Source: Propionibacteriaceae bacterium (GTDB lineage: Bacteria; Actinomycetota; Actinomycetes; Propionibacteriales; Propionibacteriaceae). From it: DNA of 41,261 nucleotides. Position 1 is the stretch's first letter. Each line of letters begins with the position of its first letter. Under the pieces are notes generated by a model. It ran no database searches, had not been told where the DNA came from, and saw only the letters and a list, made by a program, of their open reading frames with translations. This document shows positions 1-9,843 of the stretch, one piece after another. The DNA lies in NCBI GenBank assembly GCA_031261485.1, contig JAISJO010000071.1, positions 1 through 41,261 of the forward strand, read 5' to 3'. Position numbers and translations under genes: made by a program.

Positions 1-1918
<1,918 letters not shown>

Positions 1919-1939
1919 CTGCGCCGGGTGTGAGGCTGT

Positions 1940-1945
1940 TATTCT
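1940..1945 (+). promoter_or_regulatory. -10 element (TATTCT), leaderless architecture
   Basis: TATTCT is followed by exactly six bases and then the ATG at 1952. No Shine-Dalgarno sequence is present. Confidence 0.6.
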
Positions 1946-1951
1946 GGATGT

Positions 1952-3133
1952 ATGCAACCTCCGTTTGACCCGACACAACCGACTCCGAGTGGGAACCCTG
2001 GGCAGCCCCCTTACCCTCAGCAGGGTCAATACCCGCAGGGGCAGTACCAACAGCCTCAGTATCAGCAGGGGCAGTATCCCCAAGGACAGTATCCGCCGCA
2101 AGGGCAGTACGCCGGTCAGCAGGGGACCAACTACCAGCAGGGTGCGCAGGGGTATGCCGGTCAGCCCTGGCCAGGCGCGTCCCCCATGGCGGCACCCAGG
2201 CAGAGCATCGACCTTGGTCGTACATTCTCGACGATGTTCAAGGTGTACAAGGCTGCGCTGGGCAAGTTCATCGGGATCTCGGCTGTCGCCACTGTCGTGA
2301 CGGGAGTGCTCATCGCCGTGGCCACCGTCGCTTTCGTGGCTTTCTTGGTCACCAATTTCCTGAACAATATCTATGCCTACTCTGACCCGGCGAAGGTCAT
2401 GATGAGTATCATTGCGCCAACCGTTGTGTTCACTATTGTGCTGATTGTGTTTTCCGTGGTCATCACCTGGGCAGGCTCCATTGGCAACGTTGCGGAGGCT
2501 GATGCCAACCTTACACAGGCGACCTTGCCGGTGGGGCGAGCCATCGGCATCGGATTCAAGAAGGCTCTCTCCACGGTGCCCATCGTCCTCGTCATCGCTG
2601 TGGGCGTCGGACTGGTGACCTGGGGGTTGATGGCGGTACTCACGTCAGCAATCAGCAATGTGGCTTACTCTCCGTATGCTGACCCCACGGAATACCTAGT
2701 CCCCTTGCTCGGCTCACTCGGGCTATTCTCCGTCGTGATGATCGTTCTTGTCGTGGTCGAGTATGTCGTCATGGTCAAGTGCTTCCTGACTTTCCCCATC
2801 ATGGTTGCCGAAGGTCTGTCCTTGTGGAATGCCGTCAAGAGGTCGTGGAGCATGACCAAGGGGACGGCGGGGATGATTTTCCTGCTGATTTTCCTCACCA
2901 CCATGATTGTCGGGGCGGCGTCCACGGTTGTCTCGATTCCCACGATGTTCTTTATTCCGTCCATCGAGTCGACCATGAGCCCCTATGCGGACCCCACTGC
3001 GATCTTCTCATCGCTGGGTGGGTTGTACACCTGGGTTGGCCTGTCGTCTCTGGCCGTCTCCCTGTTTGCCATGCCGATTCAGCCCATCATGATGGCGGTT
3101 GTGTACCGGGATCGCAAGGCGTTGGGGCTGTAA
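1952..3133 (+). CDS. Membrane protein with Gln/Pro/Tyr-rich N-terminal tail
   Basis: The first ~80 residues are low-complexity, with many QGQYPQ-type repeats, and precede a hydrophobic domain of about six membrane segments. Residues around LWNAVKRSWSMTKG match the helix motif seen in the membrane domain of glycerophosphodiester phosphodiesterase-like and related actinobacterial membrane proteins. No catalytic domain is attached, so I do not assign an activity. The tail is probably cytoplasmic and disordered. The gene is monocistronic: its own -10 lies directly before the ATG and the next gene is convergent. A shorter protein of similar design is encoded at 24799-25350. Confidence 0.75.
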   Translation: MQPPFDPTQPTPSGNPGQPPYPQQGQYPQGQYQQPQYQQGQYPQGQYPPQGQYAGQQGTNYQQGAQGYAGQPWPGASPMAAPRQSIDLGRTFSTMFKVYKAALGKFIGISAVATVVTGVLIAVATVAFVAFLVTNFLNNIYAYSDPAKVMMSIIAPTVVFTIVLIVFSVVITWAGSIGNVAEADANLTQATLPVGRAIGIGFKKALSTVPIVLVIAVGVGLVTWGLMAVLTSAISNVAYSPYADPTEYLVPLLGSLGLFSVVMIVLVVVEYVVMVKCFLTFPIMVAEGLSLWNAVKRSWSMTKGTAGMIFLLIFLTTMIVGAASTVVSIPTMFFIPSIESTMSPYADPTAIFSSLGGLYTWVGLSSLAVSLFAMPIQPIMMAVVYRDRKALGL

Positions 3134-3181
3134 TCCGAATACTCTTGCGAAAGTAAGGGACAATATTGCGGCGTGGCCAGA

Positions 3182-4168
3182 CTAGTTCGTGTGCTCCTGG
3201 AGCCAGGACAACTGTTTGAGGACCATGTGTTCCTGCCCTCCCTCGTGGCCGTTCCAGCGCCACACTTCGATGGCCTTGTCCGGGTGAGGGTAGGCGTTGT
3301 ACGCAGCGAAGACCGTCGATGGGGGACAGGTGGTGTCCATCAGGCCGGTCGAGAACAGGGCGGGAGTATTGCCTAGTCGGGCGAAGTTGACCGAGTCAAA
3401 ATAGGCGAGAGTGTTGAAGACCTGGTCAGTGAGTTGGGGGTTGTACCGCAGGTACTCGCGGATTTCTGCGTAAGGGTTGTCGTCGGTCAAGCCGACAGCG
3501 CGGGGGAAATCGCAGAGGAAGGGCACATCCGGCATCGACCCAGCCAAAGGAATCTTGGTGAGTGCCGCCAGTCCTGTGAGGGCGAGGGTGAGCCCACCTC
3601 CCTGGGACGCGCCTGTGACAACGACCTTGTCCGGGTCCACGACATCGAGGGTGAGGATGGCTTGGAGGAAGCGGAGAGCATCGACGTACAAGCGGCGGTA
3701 ATAATACGTGTCGCGGTCGAGGATGCCAGAGGTCATGAGCCCAGGTTGTGCGGTGACCCCTCGACTGAGGTCCGGGTCATCGGTGGTGGGTCCGAAATTG
3801 CGGGTGCGCCAGCCCTGGGAACGAGAGTCCATGGTCGCGTGAACAAACCCAGCCTCACCGAACCAATCTTCCTTCCAAGGGTAGCCGCGCGAGCCCGAAT
3901 ATCCGATGAAGTGGAGGACCGTGGGACGACGACCATTCCCCGTTGGCACGCGCACCCAGGAGTGGATGCGGGCGCCGCCGTACCCCAGGAAGCTCACGTC
4001 GAAGACCTCGTACGCAGCGACGGGGAAGTCGACCTTCTCCACACGTACATCCAGGTCGGCCGGTTGTGCGTCGATGGTGTCCAGCCAGAATGCCTCGAAG
4101 TCGTCAGGCAGTCTCGCTTGTCCGGTGTACGAGCGCAACTGGTCCTCAGGGAAGTCAAAGAATGCCAT
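3182..4168 (-). CDS. Acetyl-xylan esterase / cephalosporin C deacetylase family (CE7-like) esterase
   Basis: Alpha/beta-hydrolase of the AXE1/CE7 family, which removes acetyl groups from xylo-oligosaccharides and related small substrates. Visible marks are the N-terminal LPDDFEAFWLDTID, the RSQGW segment (DSRSQGWRTRNFG), the nucleophile serine in GASQGGG, an acidic residue in GLMDTTCPPST and the late histidine in NGHEGG. At 328 residues it matches the family, and there is no signal peptide, so it is cytosolic and would act on imported oligosaccharides. The start ATG is fixed by a TAGGCT -10 seven bases upstream. The physiological substrate is inferred only from family; a GH43 enzyme is encoded at 8950-9840 but not in the same operon. 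Confidence 0.9.
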   Translation of the reverse strand: MAFFDFPEDQLRSYTGQARLPDDFEAFWLDTIDAQPADLDVRVEKVDFPVAAYEVFDVSFLGYGGARIHSWVRVPTGNGRRPTVLHFIGYSGSRGYPWKEDWFGEAGFVHATMDSRSQGWRTRNFGPTTDDPDLSRGVTAQPGLMTSGILDRDTYYYRRLYVDALRFLQAILTLDVVDPDKVVVTGASQGGGLTLALTGLAALTKIPLAGSMPDVPFLCDFPRAVGLTDDNPYAEIREYLRYNPQLTDQVFNTLAYFDSVNFARLGNTPALFSTGLMDTTCPPSTVFAAYNAYPHPDKAIEVWRWNGHEGGQEHMVLKQLSWLQEHTN

Positions 4169-4175
4169 GGGACAT

Positions 4176-4181
4176 AGCCTA
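4176..4181 (-). promoter_or_regulatory. -10 element (TAGGCT) of the CE7 esterase
   Basis: On the minus strand TAGGCT is followed by ATGTCCC and then the ATG at 4168, predicting a leaderless transcript. Confidence 0.6.
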
Positions 4182-4239
4182 GTGTGCGCTCCCCTCAGGC
4201 ACTCATCCCTCGACTATTCAGCAAACAGGCCAGGGCGGG

Positions 4240-4382
4240 CGAACTTTGGCCTCTTCCGGGCAGTTCTTATGCCCGGTGCCGTTCTTGGATCAAAATTCGC
4301 TCATTTCGGGGTCGATCTTGGGCGTACTTTGAGCCTACTTCGTGTGTGGCTGCCGAAATCGGTCGGTATCGGCCAAAGTTGG
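4240..4382. repeat. 143-bp element with terminal inverted repeats, copy A
   Basis: Left end CGAACTTTGGCC (4240-4251) and right end GGCCAAAGTTGG (4371-4382) are inverted repeats with one mismatch. The whole element aligns without gaps to 16207-16349, at about 66% identity by my hand count. The core around CCGTTCTTGG, CGAT-TTGGGCG and ACTTTGAGCC is best kept. It lies between the divergent esterase and xerD genes and has no open frame of note. It looks like a non-autonomous mobile element (MITE-like) relic. Confidence 0.7.
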
Positions 4383-4428
4383 ACTGATGACTTGTCGGGA
4401 GAGGGGACTGCGAACGTCACCGACTGCG

Positions 4429-4434
4429 TAGAGT
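4429..4434 (+). promoter_or_regulatory. -10 element (TAGAGT) of xerD
   Basis: TAGAGT, then six bases, then the ATG at 4441; no ribosome binding site. Leaderless architecture. Confidence 0.55.
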
Positions 4435-4440
4435 GGTGGC

Positions 4441-5370
4441 ATGCGCGCGATTCAGGCTGGGGTCAGGGTGTACCTCGACCATCTCAAGGCGGAGCGGGGC
4501 TTAAGTCCGCACACTCTCGCCGCCTATTCCCGCGACCTCGCCCGTTACAGTGAATACCTCGCTGAGAAGGGAATGAGCCAAGTCGAACAGGTCGATGCAC
4601 CGACCGTCGCCAAGTTTCCGGTATGGCTCACCCAACAAGGTCTGGCCCCGGCCAGCGTGGGACGGATGACGGTCGCCGTGCGAGGATTCCACCACTTCCT
4701 GGCTCAAGAGCAGATGACACCGAGCGATGTGGCCGCTGACGTGTCGCCTCCCGTCCCAGGCCGTCACCTTCCGAAAGCGCTCAGCGTCTCCCAAGTCAAT
4801 GCGCTCATTGCTGCGACGGGCGGGCGCGGGGTTGAGGTGACTGCGGACCAATTGTGCGACCTTGCCCTTGTGGAGTTCCTCTACGGGACCGGCGCTCGCA
4901 TTTCGGAGGCCGTGGAACTTGATGTGGATGATGTGACCCGCATGCTGTCAGACACGAGTTTAGGCTTGCGACTGTTCGGCAAGGGTGGCAAGGAAAGAAT
5001 AGTGCCCGTGGGGGCGTACGCCCGCGAGGCCCTGTCCGCCTGGCTCGTGAGGGGCCGTCCGCAACTTGCTCCCAAAGCGAAGAAAGCGACCCCAGCCCTC
5101 TTCCTCAACTCGCGCGGCAACCGCCTTTCGCGCCAAGTCGCTTTCAATCGCATCTCGGCTCTGGCTGGTCAGGCGGGCATCACCGAGCCCATCTCTCCAC
5201 ACACACTGCGTCACACGTACGCCACGCATCTGCTCGATGGGGGCGCGGATGTGCGTGTCGTACAGGAGTTGCTCGGCCATTCCTCGGTCGCCACGACCCA
5301 GATTTACACCTATGTCACCATCGACCATTTGCGCGAGGTGTACCGCTCAGCGCATCCACGCGCCCTGTGA
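4441..5370 (+). CDS. xerD: Site-specific tyrosine recombinase XerD
   Basis: Resolves chromosome dimers at dif together with XerC, cutting through a 3'-phosphotyrosine. The N-terminal SAM-like core-binding domain (residues ~5-90, YLDHLKAERGLSPHTLAAYSRDL) precedes the catalytic domain. Its conserved residues are Arg153 (GTGARISEA), the beta-hairpin lysine region 181-184 (GKGGKE), His254 and Arg257 (PHTLRHTYATHLL), His280 (LLGHSS) and the nucleophile Tyr289 (IYTYV). The 309-residue length fits XerD. It sits 54 bases before secA in the same direction, but secA has its own likely promoter. No prophage or integron features surround it, which supports the housekeeping role. Confidence 0.92.
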   Translation: MRAIQAGVRVYLDHLKAERGLSPHTLAAYSRDLARYSEYLAEKGMSQVEQVDAPTVAKFPVWLTQQGLAPASVGRMTVAVRGFHHFLAQEQMTPSDVAADVSPPVPGRHLPKALSVSQVNALIAATGGRGVEVTADQLCDLALVEFLYGTGARISEAVELDVDDVTRMLSDTSLGLRLFGKGGKERIVPVGAYAREALSAWLVRGRPQLAPKAKKATPALFLNSRGNRLSRQVAFNRISALAGQAGITEPISPHTLRHTYATHLLDGGADVRVVQELLGHSSVATTQIYTYVTIDHLREVYRSAHPRAL

Positions 5371-5386
5371 GTGTGCGGGAATGACG

Positions 5387-5392
5387 TAGAAT
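5387..5392 (+). promoter_or_regulatory. Likely -10 element (TAGAAT) for secA
   Basis: TAGAAT lies in the xerD-secA gap and would give a leader of about 25 bases ending in GAAAGCAGG before the ATG at 5425. Confidence 0.45.
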
Positions 5393-5424
5393 GAATCCTT
5401 GACAATCGACGAAAGCAGGCCTGG

Positions 5425-8184
5425 ATGAACCTCATGGACACGATTCTCCACATGGGAGAGGGCAAGTTCATCAAGCAGTTGGATACCGTGGCCAGACAGG
5501 TCGCCAGTATTGAGGACGACTTTGTCGCCATGAGCGACGACGAGCTCAAGGGGCAGACCGCCGACTTCAAGCAGCGGTTTGAGAACGGAGCCACGCTGGA
5601 CGAGCTGCTTCCCGAGGCCTTCGCTACGGTGAGAGAGGCGTCCAAGAGGGTCCTCGACAAGCGGCACTTCGACGTGCAGATCATGGGCGGCGCGGCGCTC
5701 CACAGGGGCACTATCGCTGAGATGAAGACTGGTGAAGGCAAGACGCTGGTCGCGCTGCTCCCGTCGTACCTCAATGCCCTCGCTGGTCCCGGTCGCGTCC
5801 ATGTCGTCACCGTCAACGATTACCTCGCCAAGTTCCAGTCCGAGCAGATGGGTCGTGTCCATCACTTCCTCGGCCTCGACACTGGCGTCATCCTCTCCCA
5901 GATGGACCCGGCTGAAAGGCGCGTCCAGTACTCCGCCGACGTGACATACGGAACGAACAATGAGTTTGGCTTCGATTACCTCCGCGACAATATGGCCTTG
6001 CGGTTGGAGGATTGTGTGCAGCGCGGGCACCATTTCGCCATCGTGGACGAGGTTGACTCCATCCTCATCGACGAGGCACGCACACCGCTCATCATCTCTG
6101 GTCCGTCGGACGACAACCCACGGTGGTACCCCGAGTTCGCCAAGATTGTCGAGGGGCTGCGCCGCGACGTCCATTACGAAGTGGACGAGAAGAAGCGCAC
6201 AGTGGCCGTCCTGGAACCCGGCATCACTGCCGTCGAGAAGCGCCTGGGCATCGAGAACCTGTACGAGTCGGCCAACACTCCGCTCATCTCCTTCCTCAAC
6301 AATGGCATCAAAGCCAAAGAGTTGTTCAAGCGCGACAAGGATTATGTGGTAACGGACGGGGAAGTGCTCATTGTTGATGAGTTCACCGGGCGCACCCTGG
6401 TCGGGCGGCGCTACTCCGAGGGTCTCCACCAAGCCCTTGAGGCCAAGGAGAACGTGGAAATCAAAGCCGAGTTCCAGACCTTGGCGACCATCACACTCCA
6501 GAATTACTTCAGGATGTACGAGAAGCTTTCCGGCATGACCGGCACGGCGAAGACCGAAGAATCCGAGTTTCAGAAGATTTACGGGCTGCGCGTCTTGCCT
6601 ATCAAGACGAATCTGCCCATGATTCGAGAAGACAAGAAAGACTTCGTGTACCGCACGGAGACCGCCAAGTTCGACGCCATCGTGGCTGACGTGGTGGAGC
6701 GCAACGAGAAGGGTCAGCCGATCCTTATCGGTACCGCTTCCGTGGCGAAGTCGGAGGAGATTTCGCGTCGCCTCAAGATGGCTGGCGTGCCCCACCAAGT
6801 CTTGAACGCGAAGCAGCATGCGCGTGAAGCCGCCATCATCGCTCTGGCCGGGCGTAAGGGTGCGGTGACTGTCGCCACCAACATGGCCGGTCGTGGCACC
6901 GACATCATCTTGGGCGGCAACCCGGAGTTCCTGGCCGATGCCCTCTTGCATGAGCGCGATCTAGACCCGGTGGAGACTCCTGACGAGTATGAAGCCGCCT
7001 GGCCGAAGGCTGTGGAGGAAATCACCGAGCAGGTCTCTGCCGAGCATGACGAGGTCGTCAAAGTGGGCGGGTTGTACGTCATCGGCTCCGAGCGCCACGA
7101 ATCTCGGCGCATCGACAACCAGTTGCGTGGTCGTTCCGGTCGTCAAGGCGACCCCGGCGAATCCCGTTTCTTCCTTTCGTTGCAAGACGACCTCATGAGG
7201 TTGTTCAAGGGCGACATGGTCGACTGGTTCATGCGGGCGCTGAAAGTGCCCGACGATGTGCCCATCGAAGACAAGCGCATCACCAAGATGATCCAAGGCG
7301 CGCAGGAGCAGGTCGAGGCCCAGCATTTCGAGATGCGCAAGAACGTGCTCAAGTACGACGATGTCATGAACCGCCAGCGCTACGTGGTGTACAAGGACCG
7401 TCGCCGAGTCCTAGAGGGCGCCGACATCGAGGAGCAACTGCGCGACACAGTGCACAAGGTTGTCACCCAGTACGTCGAGGGCGCGACCGAGGGGTACGTC
7501 GAAGACTGGGACCTGGACCAGTTGTGGGCACAGATGCAAACCTTGTACCCCGTTGGTCTCAAAGAGTCGGCCTACGAGGACGGGAAGACCCCCGATGGGG
7601 ACGACATCGACCAGAAGAGCCTTGTGGCAGCGTTCGCCGAGGATTCGAAGCGGGCGTACGACAAGCGCGAGGAAGACCTCACCCCCGACATCATGCGCAA
7701 AGTCGAACGGCAGGTGCTGTTGACCGTGCTGGACCGCAAGTGGCGCGAGCACTTGTACGAGATGGACTATCTGCGCGAAGGCATCGGTTTGCGGTCCATG
7801 GCCCAGCGCGACCCCCTCATCGAATACCAGCGCGAGGGCGCGGACATGTTCCTCCAGATGATGGATTCCGTCATGGAAGAAGTCGTGTCCTTCCTGTTCC
7901 GCATTCAGGTGCGAGTCACCGGCCAGGATGAGGAGCAAGCAGCGCCCATCAAGGTTCCCACCCAGGCGGACTTGCGTCGGGCCTCTCGTCGCAGTGTCGC
8001 CGCCGAAGAAGCAGCGGCCCGTTCGGAGATACATCTCACCGCACAAGGCTTGCTCGCGCCCGCCGTTCAGAAGGCCACGGTAATCACCAAGGGAGCCGCG
8101 ACGTCGGAACGTACGGTGCAGACAGCGCACCTGCGCGAGGCGCGTCCGGGGTCGTCGGGACGACGCAACAAGAAGAAGAAGTAA
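5425..8184 (+). CDS. secA: Preprotein translocase ATPase SecA
   Basis: Motor of the general secretory pathway, pushing preproteins through SecYEG. Visible motifs are Walker A in MKTGEGKT (residues ~98-106), the DEAD-type box in [14 protein letters not shown], the preprotein-binding region, and motif VI/IRA segments [14 protein letters not shown] and [17 protein letters not shown]. At 919 residues it is a full housekeeping SecA rather than a short SecA2. The C-terminus ends in a basic run (SGRRNKKKK) and lacks the Cys-rich zinc-binding SEC-C motif found in many SecAs. The Rv3235-like gene follows in the opposite direction, a neighbour typical of actinobacterial secA. The hpf gene often found beside it is not here. 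Confidence 0.98.
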   Translation: MNLMDTILHMGEGKFIKQLDTVARQVASIEDDFVAMSDDELKGQTADFKQRFENGATLDELLPEAFATVREASKRVLDKRHFDVQIMGGAALHRGTIAEMKTGEGKTLVALLPSYLNALAGPGRVHVVTVNDYLAKFQSEQMGRVHHFLGLDTGVILSQMDPAERRVQYSADVTYGTNNEFGFDYLRDNMALRLEDCVQRGHHFAIVDEVDSILIDEARTPLIISGPSDDNPRWYPEFAKIVEGLRRDVHYEVDEKKRTVAVLEPGITAVEKRLGIENLYESANTPLISFLNNGIKAKELFKRDKDYVVTDGEVLIVDEFTGRTLVGRRYSEGLHQALEAKENVEIKAEFQTLATITLQNYFRMYEKLSGMTGTAKTEESEFQKIYGLRVLPIKTNLPMIREDKKDFVYRTETAKFDAIVADVVERNEKGQPILIGTASVAKSEEISRRLKMAGVPHQVLNAKQHAREAAIIALAGRKGAVTVATNMAGRGTDIILGGNPEFLADALLHERDLDPVETPDEYEAAWPKAVEEITEQVSAEHDEVVKVGGLYVIGSERHESRRIDNQLRGRSGRQGDPGESRFFLSLQDDLMRLFKGDMVDWFMRALKVPDDVPIEDKRITKMIQGAQEQVEAQHFEMRKNVLKYDDVMNRQRYVVYKDRRRVLEGADIEEQLRDTVHKVVTQYVEGATEGYVEDWDLDQLWAQMQTLYPVGLKESAYEDGKTPDGDDIDQKSLVAAFAEDSKRAYDKREEDLTPDIMRKVERQVLLTVLDRKWREHLYEMDYLREGIGLRSMAQRDPLIEYQREGADMFLQMMDSVMEEVVSFLFRIQVRVTGQDEEQAAPIKVPTQADLRRASRRSVAAEEAAARSEIHLTAQGLLAPAVQKATVITKGAATSERTVQTAHLREARPGSSGRRNKKKK

Positions 8185-8223
8185 TTCTGCGCTTCCATCG
8201 TGGATTGGCGGGTCAGGTCCGAC

Positions 8224-8763
8224 TCACCCGATGAGCAGGGCCAGACATCTCCATCTTCCCTGGTCAGCGCCCACTCGCATGGCGATGGCGATGTCTTTTC
8301 CGGGCGTCGACACTCGGATGGTCACCTCGGCGGAATCTGCGCGCACCGCTTGAACCCGCAGTGACGCCACTTTGGCTTGGCGCAAAGGCCGTGTGCAGCG
8401 AGTGGTCAGTGTGGCCAGAGCCCGAGGATCGAAGTGGTCCACAAGTGCTGCGGGGCGGCGTTTGCCTTGCAGCGATTCCACCACCAGATGGGCAAATCGG
8501 GAGCACACTTCGGCCAGGCGTGGATTGGGATGCATGGATGGGCGTTGGGCGATGCCCAAGTCTGACCCTGGGCTCAGGGTGGATGCTGCGACTTGCGCGC
8601 AGCTTGACGGAGAGGAGTCCTCTAGACCCTCCAGAGGCAAGGTAAATTGGTCTGGCTCGTCCATTGGCAGAGGAGCCTGGTATTCGACCTCGGCGGGAGG
8701 ATTCCATTGCCACCCCGGTGGTTCCCACGGGGTCGACTCGACGCAACGTGCGGTGATGTGCAT
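8224..8763 (-). CDS. Rv3235-like protein (DUF6459-type), function unknown
   Basis: The C-terminal ~95 residues (VCSRFAHLVVESLQGKRRP ... RVGADQGRWRCLALLIG) resemble the small conserved domain of Rv3235-like proteins, encoded beside secA across Actinobacteria. The N-terminal part is Pro/Glu-rich and probably disordered. No catalytic motif is visible. I start it at the ATG at 8763 (179 aa) because CAGAGT lies exactly six bases upstream, as at other leaderless genes here. The frame stays open upstream (an ATG at 8877 would add 38 residues), but that stretch carries a dispersed 24-bp repeat and a DnaA-box-like 9-mer and looks non-coding. Confidence 0.65.
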   Translation of the reverse strand: MHITARCVESTPWEPPGWQWNPPAEVEYQAPLPMDEPDQFTLPLEGLEDSSPSSCAQVAASTLSPGSDLGIAQRPSMHPNPRLAEVCSRFAHLVVESLQGKRRPAALVDHFDPRALATLTTRCTRPLRQAKVASLRVQAVRADSAEVTIRVSTPGKDIAIAMRVGADQGRWRCLALLIG

Positions 8764-8769
8764 GAACCC

Positions 8770-8775
8770 ACTCTG
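8770..8775 (-). promoter_or_regulatory. Probable -10 element (CAGAGT) of the Rv3235-like gene
   Basis: Minus-strand CAGAGT, then GGGTTC, then the ATG at 8763. It differs from the consensus at the first base, like the ppk2 box CAGAAT. Confidence 0.35.
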
Positions 8776-8815
8776 GAACTGCGAGAGTGGCTGGCGCAAG
8801 GGGGTCGGCGAAATC

Positions 8816-8824
8816 TGTGGATAA
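8816..8824. promoter_or_regulatory. DnaA-box-like 9-mer
   Basis: TGTGGATAA, the reverse complement of TTATCCACA, a perfect consensus DnaA box. It lies alone in the divergent region between the Rv3235-like and GH43 genes. No cluster of boxes or AT-rich unwinding element is nearby, so it is not an origin. It could be a regulatory or titration site, or chance. Confidence 0.3.
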
Positions 8825-8829
8825 CTTTT

Positions 8830-8853
8830 TGTGTGGGGGTTAGCCGAGGCAGG
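8830..8853 (-). repeat. 24-bp exact dispersed repeat, copy 1
   Basis: Read on the minus strand it begins CCTGCCTCGG and ends CCCCCACACA. It is identical over 24 bases to 33384-33407, and two of the three preceding bases also match. Flanks differ. It is in the divergent gap upstream of the GH43 gene. Confidence 0.7.
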
Positions 8854-8934
8854 TCGGGGAGACACTACGTTGTTCATCACTGCGCCCCCGGCGACTGCGC
8901 AGAGGTGGCCGGGTCTGCCGTCGTCGGCGCTGCG

Positions 8935-8950
8935 TGACATGATGGTGTCA
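8935..8950 (+). promoter_or_regulatory. GH43 promoter end with TGACA-N6-TGTCA dyad
   Basis: TGACA (8935-8939) and TGTCA (8946-8950) form a small palindrome that overlaps a -10-like CATGAT (8938-8943) six bases before the ATG. It could be an operator at a leaderless promoter, or the symmetry may be accidental. Confidence 0.3.
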
Positions 8951-9840
8951 TGAAATTGGCGGACATCCAGATTCGGGACCCATTCGTGGTCGAGTCCGAG
9001 GGGACCTATTACCTCTTTGGGTCGACTGACAAGGATATTTGGAGGAGTGCGGGGGTTGGTTTCGATGTCTGGGTCGGTTCCGCGCCGGGGGAGTTCACAG
9101 ATTTCGAGGGGCCGGTTCCCGCGTTCCGCCCGCCCGCGGACTTCTGGAGTCGGACGAATTTCTGGGCGCCGGAGGTACATCGCTGGCGCGGGCAGTGGTA
9201 CATGTTTGCCACGTTCAAGCCGCTGGAAGGATGCCGGGGGACCGCCATACTGAGCGCGGAGGCCGTGACGGGCCCCTATGTCCCGCTCTCGGACACCCCG
9301 GTGACGCCGAGGGACTGGGAATGCCTTGATGGGACATTGTACGTTGATGAGTCTCAGAATCCTTGGATGATTTTCTGTCACGAATGGACTCAGGTGGGCG
9401 ACGGGCAGGTGTGCGCGATTCGATTGGCCCCCGACCTGTCACATTCTGAGGGGGAGCCTGTCCTGCTCTTCACCGCTTCGTCCGCACCGTGGTCAGCTCC
9501 TTTGATGGGGAGGGCGCCGGGGTCGTATGTCACTGATGGTCCGTACGTTGTACGGACAAATGGACAGTTCGTGATTCTGTGGAGTTCCTTCGACGCGACT
9601 GGCGCGTACTGCATTGGCCAGGCCACATCCCAGTCGAGTACCCTCGATGGAACGTGGGTCCAAAGCGACGAGCCGCTGTTCTCTGGCGATGGGGGACACG
9701 GCATGGTGTTCGCCGCCCCCGATGCCTCGCTTTACCTCGCCATCCATACTCCCAACAAGACCCCTGATGAGAGGGCGATTTTCGTGCCCTTGACCTGGAG
9801 CGGCGACAGACTCGTCGCTGCGGGAGAGATTGTCAGGTGA
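8950..9840 (+). CDS. Glycoside hydrolase family 43 protein
   Basis: Five-bladed beta-propeller glycosidase of the GH43 type, a family acting mainly on arabinosyl and xylosyl linkages. The N-terminus QIRDPFVVESEGTYYLFG carries the general-base aspartate of the RDP motif. FWAPEVHRWRGQWYMF and LDGTLYVDESQNPWMIFCHEW are typical blade segments. Where many GH43 enzymes have a glutamate (EGP) as acid, this one reads VTDGPYVV, as I recall for one subfamily with a later GDGGHGMVF segment. There is no signal peptide (296 residues), so it is intracellular and would cleave imported oligosaccharides. The substrate cannot be fixed from sequence. The membrane protein gene follows after three bases. Confidence 0.85.
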   Translation: MKLADIQIRDPFVVESEGTYYLFGSTDKDIWRSAGVGFDVWVGSAPGEFTDFEGPVPAFRPPADFWSRTNFWAPEVHRWRGQWYMFATFKPLEGCRGTAILSAEAVTGPYVPLSDTPVTPRDWECLDGTLYVDESQNPWMIFCHEWTQVGDGQVCAIRLAPDLSHSEGEPVLLFTASSAPWSAPLMGRAPGSYVTDGPYVVRTNGQFVILWSSFDATGAYCIGQATSQSSTLDGTWVQSDEPLFSGDGGHGMVFAAPDASLYLAIHTPNKTPDERAIFVPLTWSGDRLVAAGEIVR

Positions 9841-9843
9841 GCC

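Noticed and set aside
4441-5370. XerD as a mobile-element integrase
   Set aside because: It has normal XerD features and a housekeeping location beside secA, with no attachment repeats or excisionase gene.
5347-6951. Long open frame (about 530 codons) on the minus strand opposite secA
   Set aside because: Its residues show no family features, and secA on the plus strand is unambiguous. Long antisense frames are common in GC-rich coding DNA.
8800-8950. Replication origin
   Set aside because: Only one DnaA box, and no dnaA, dnaN or AT-rich unwinding region nearby.
8764-9381. Upstream extension of the Rv3235-like frame through the GH43 gene
   Set aside because: It would run antisense to a clear GH43 gene and through a dispersed repeat. 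The start at 8763 has promoter support.
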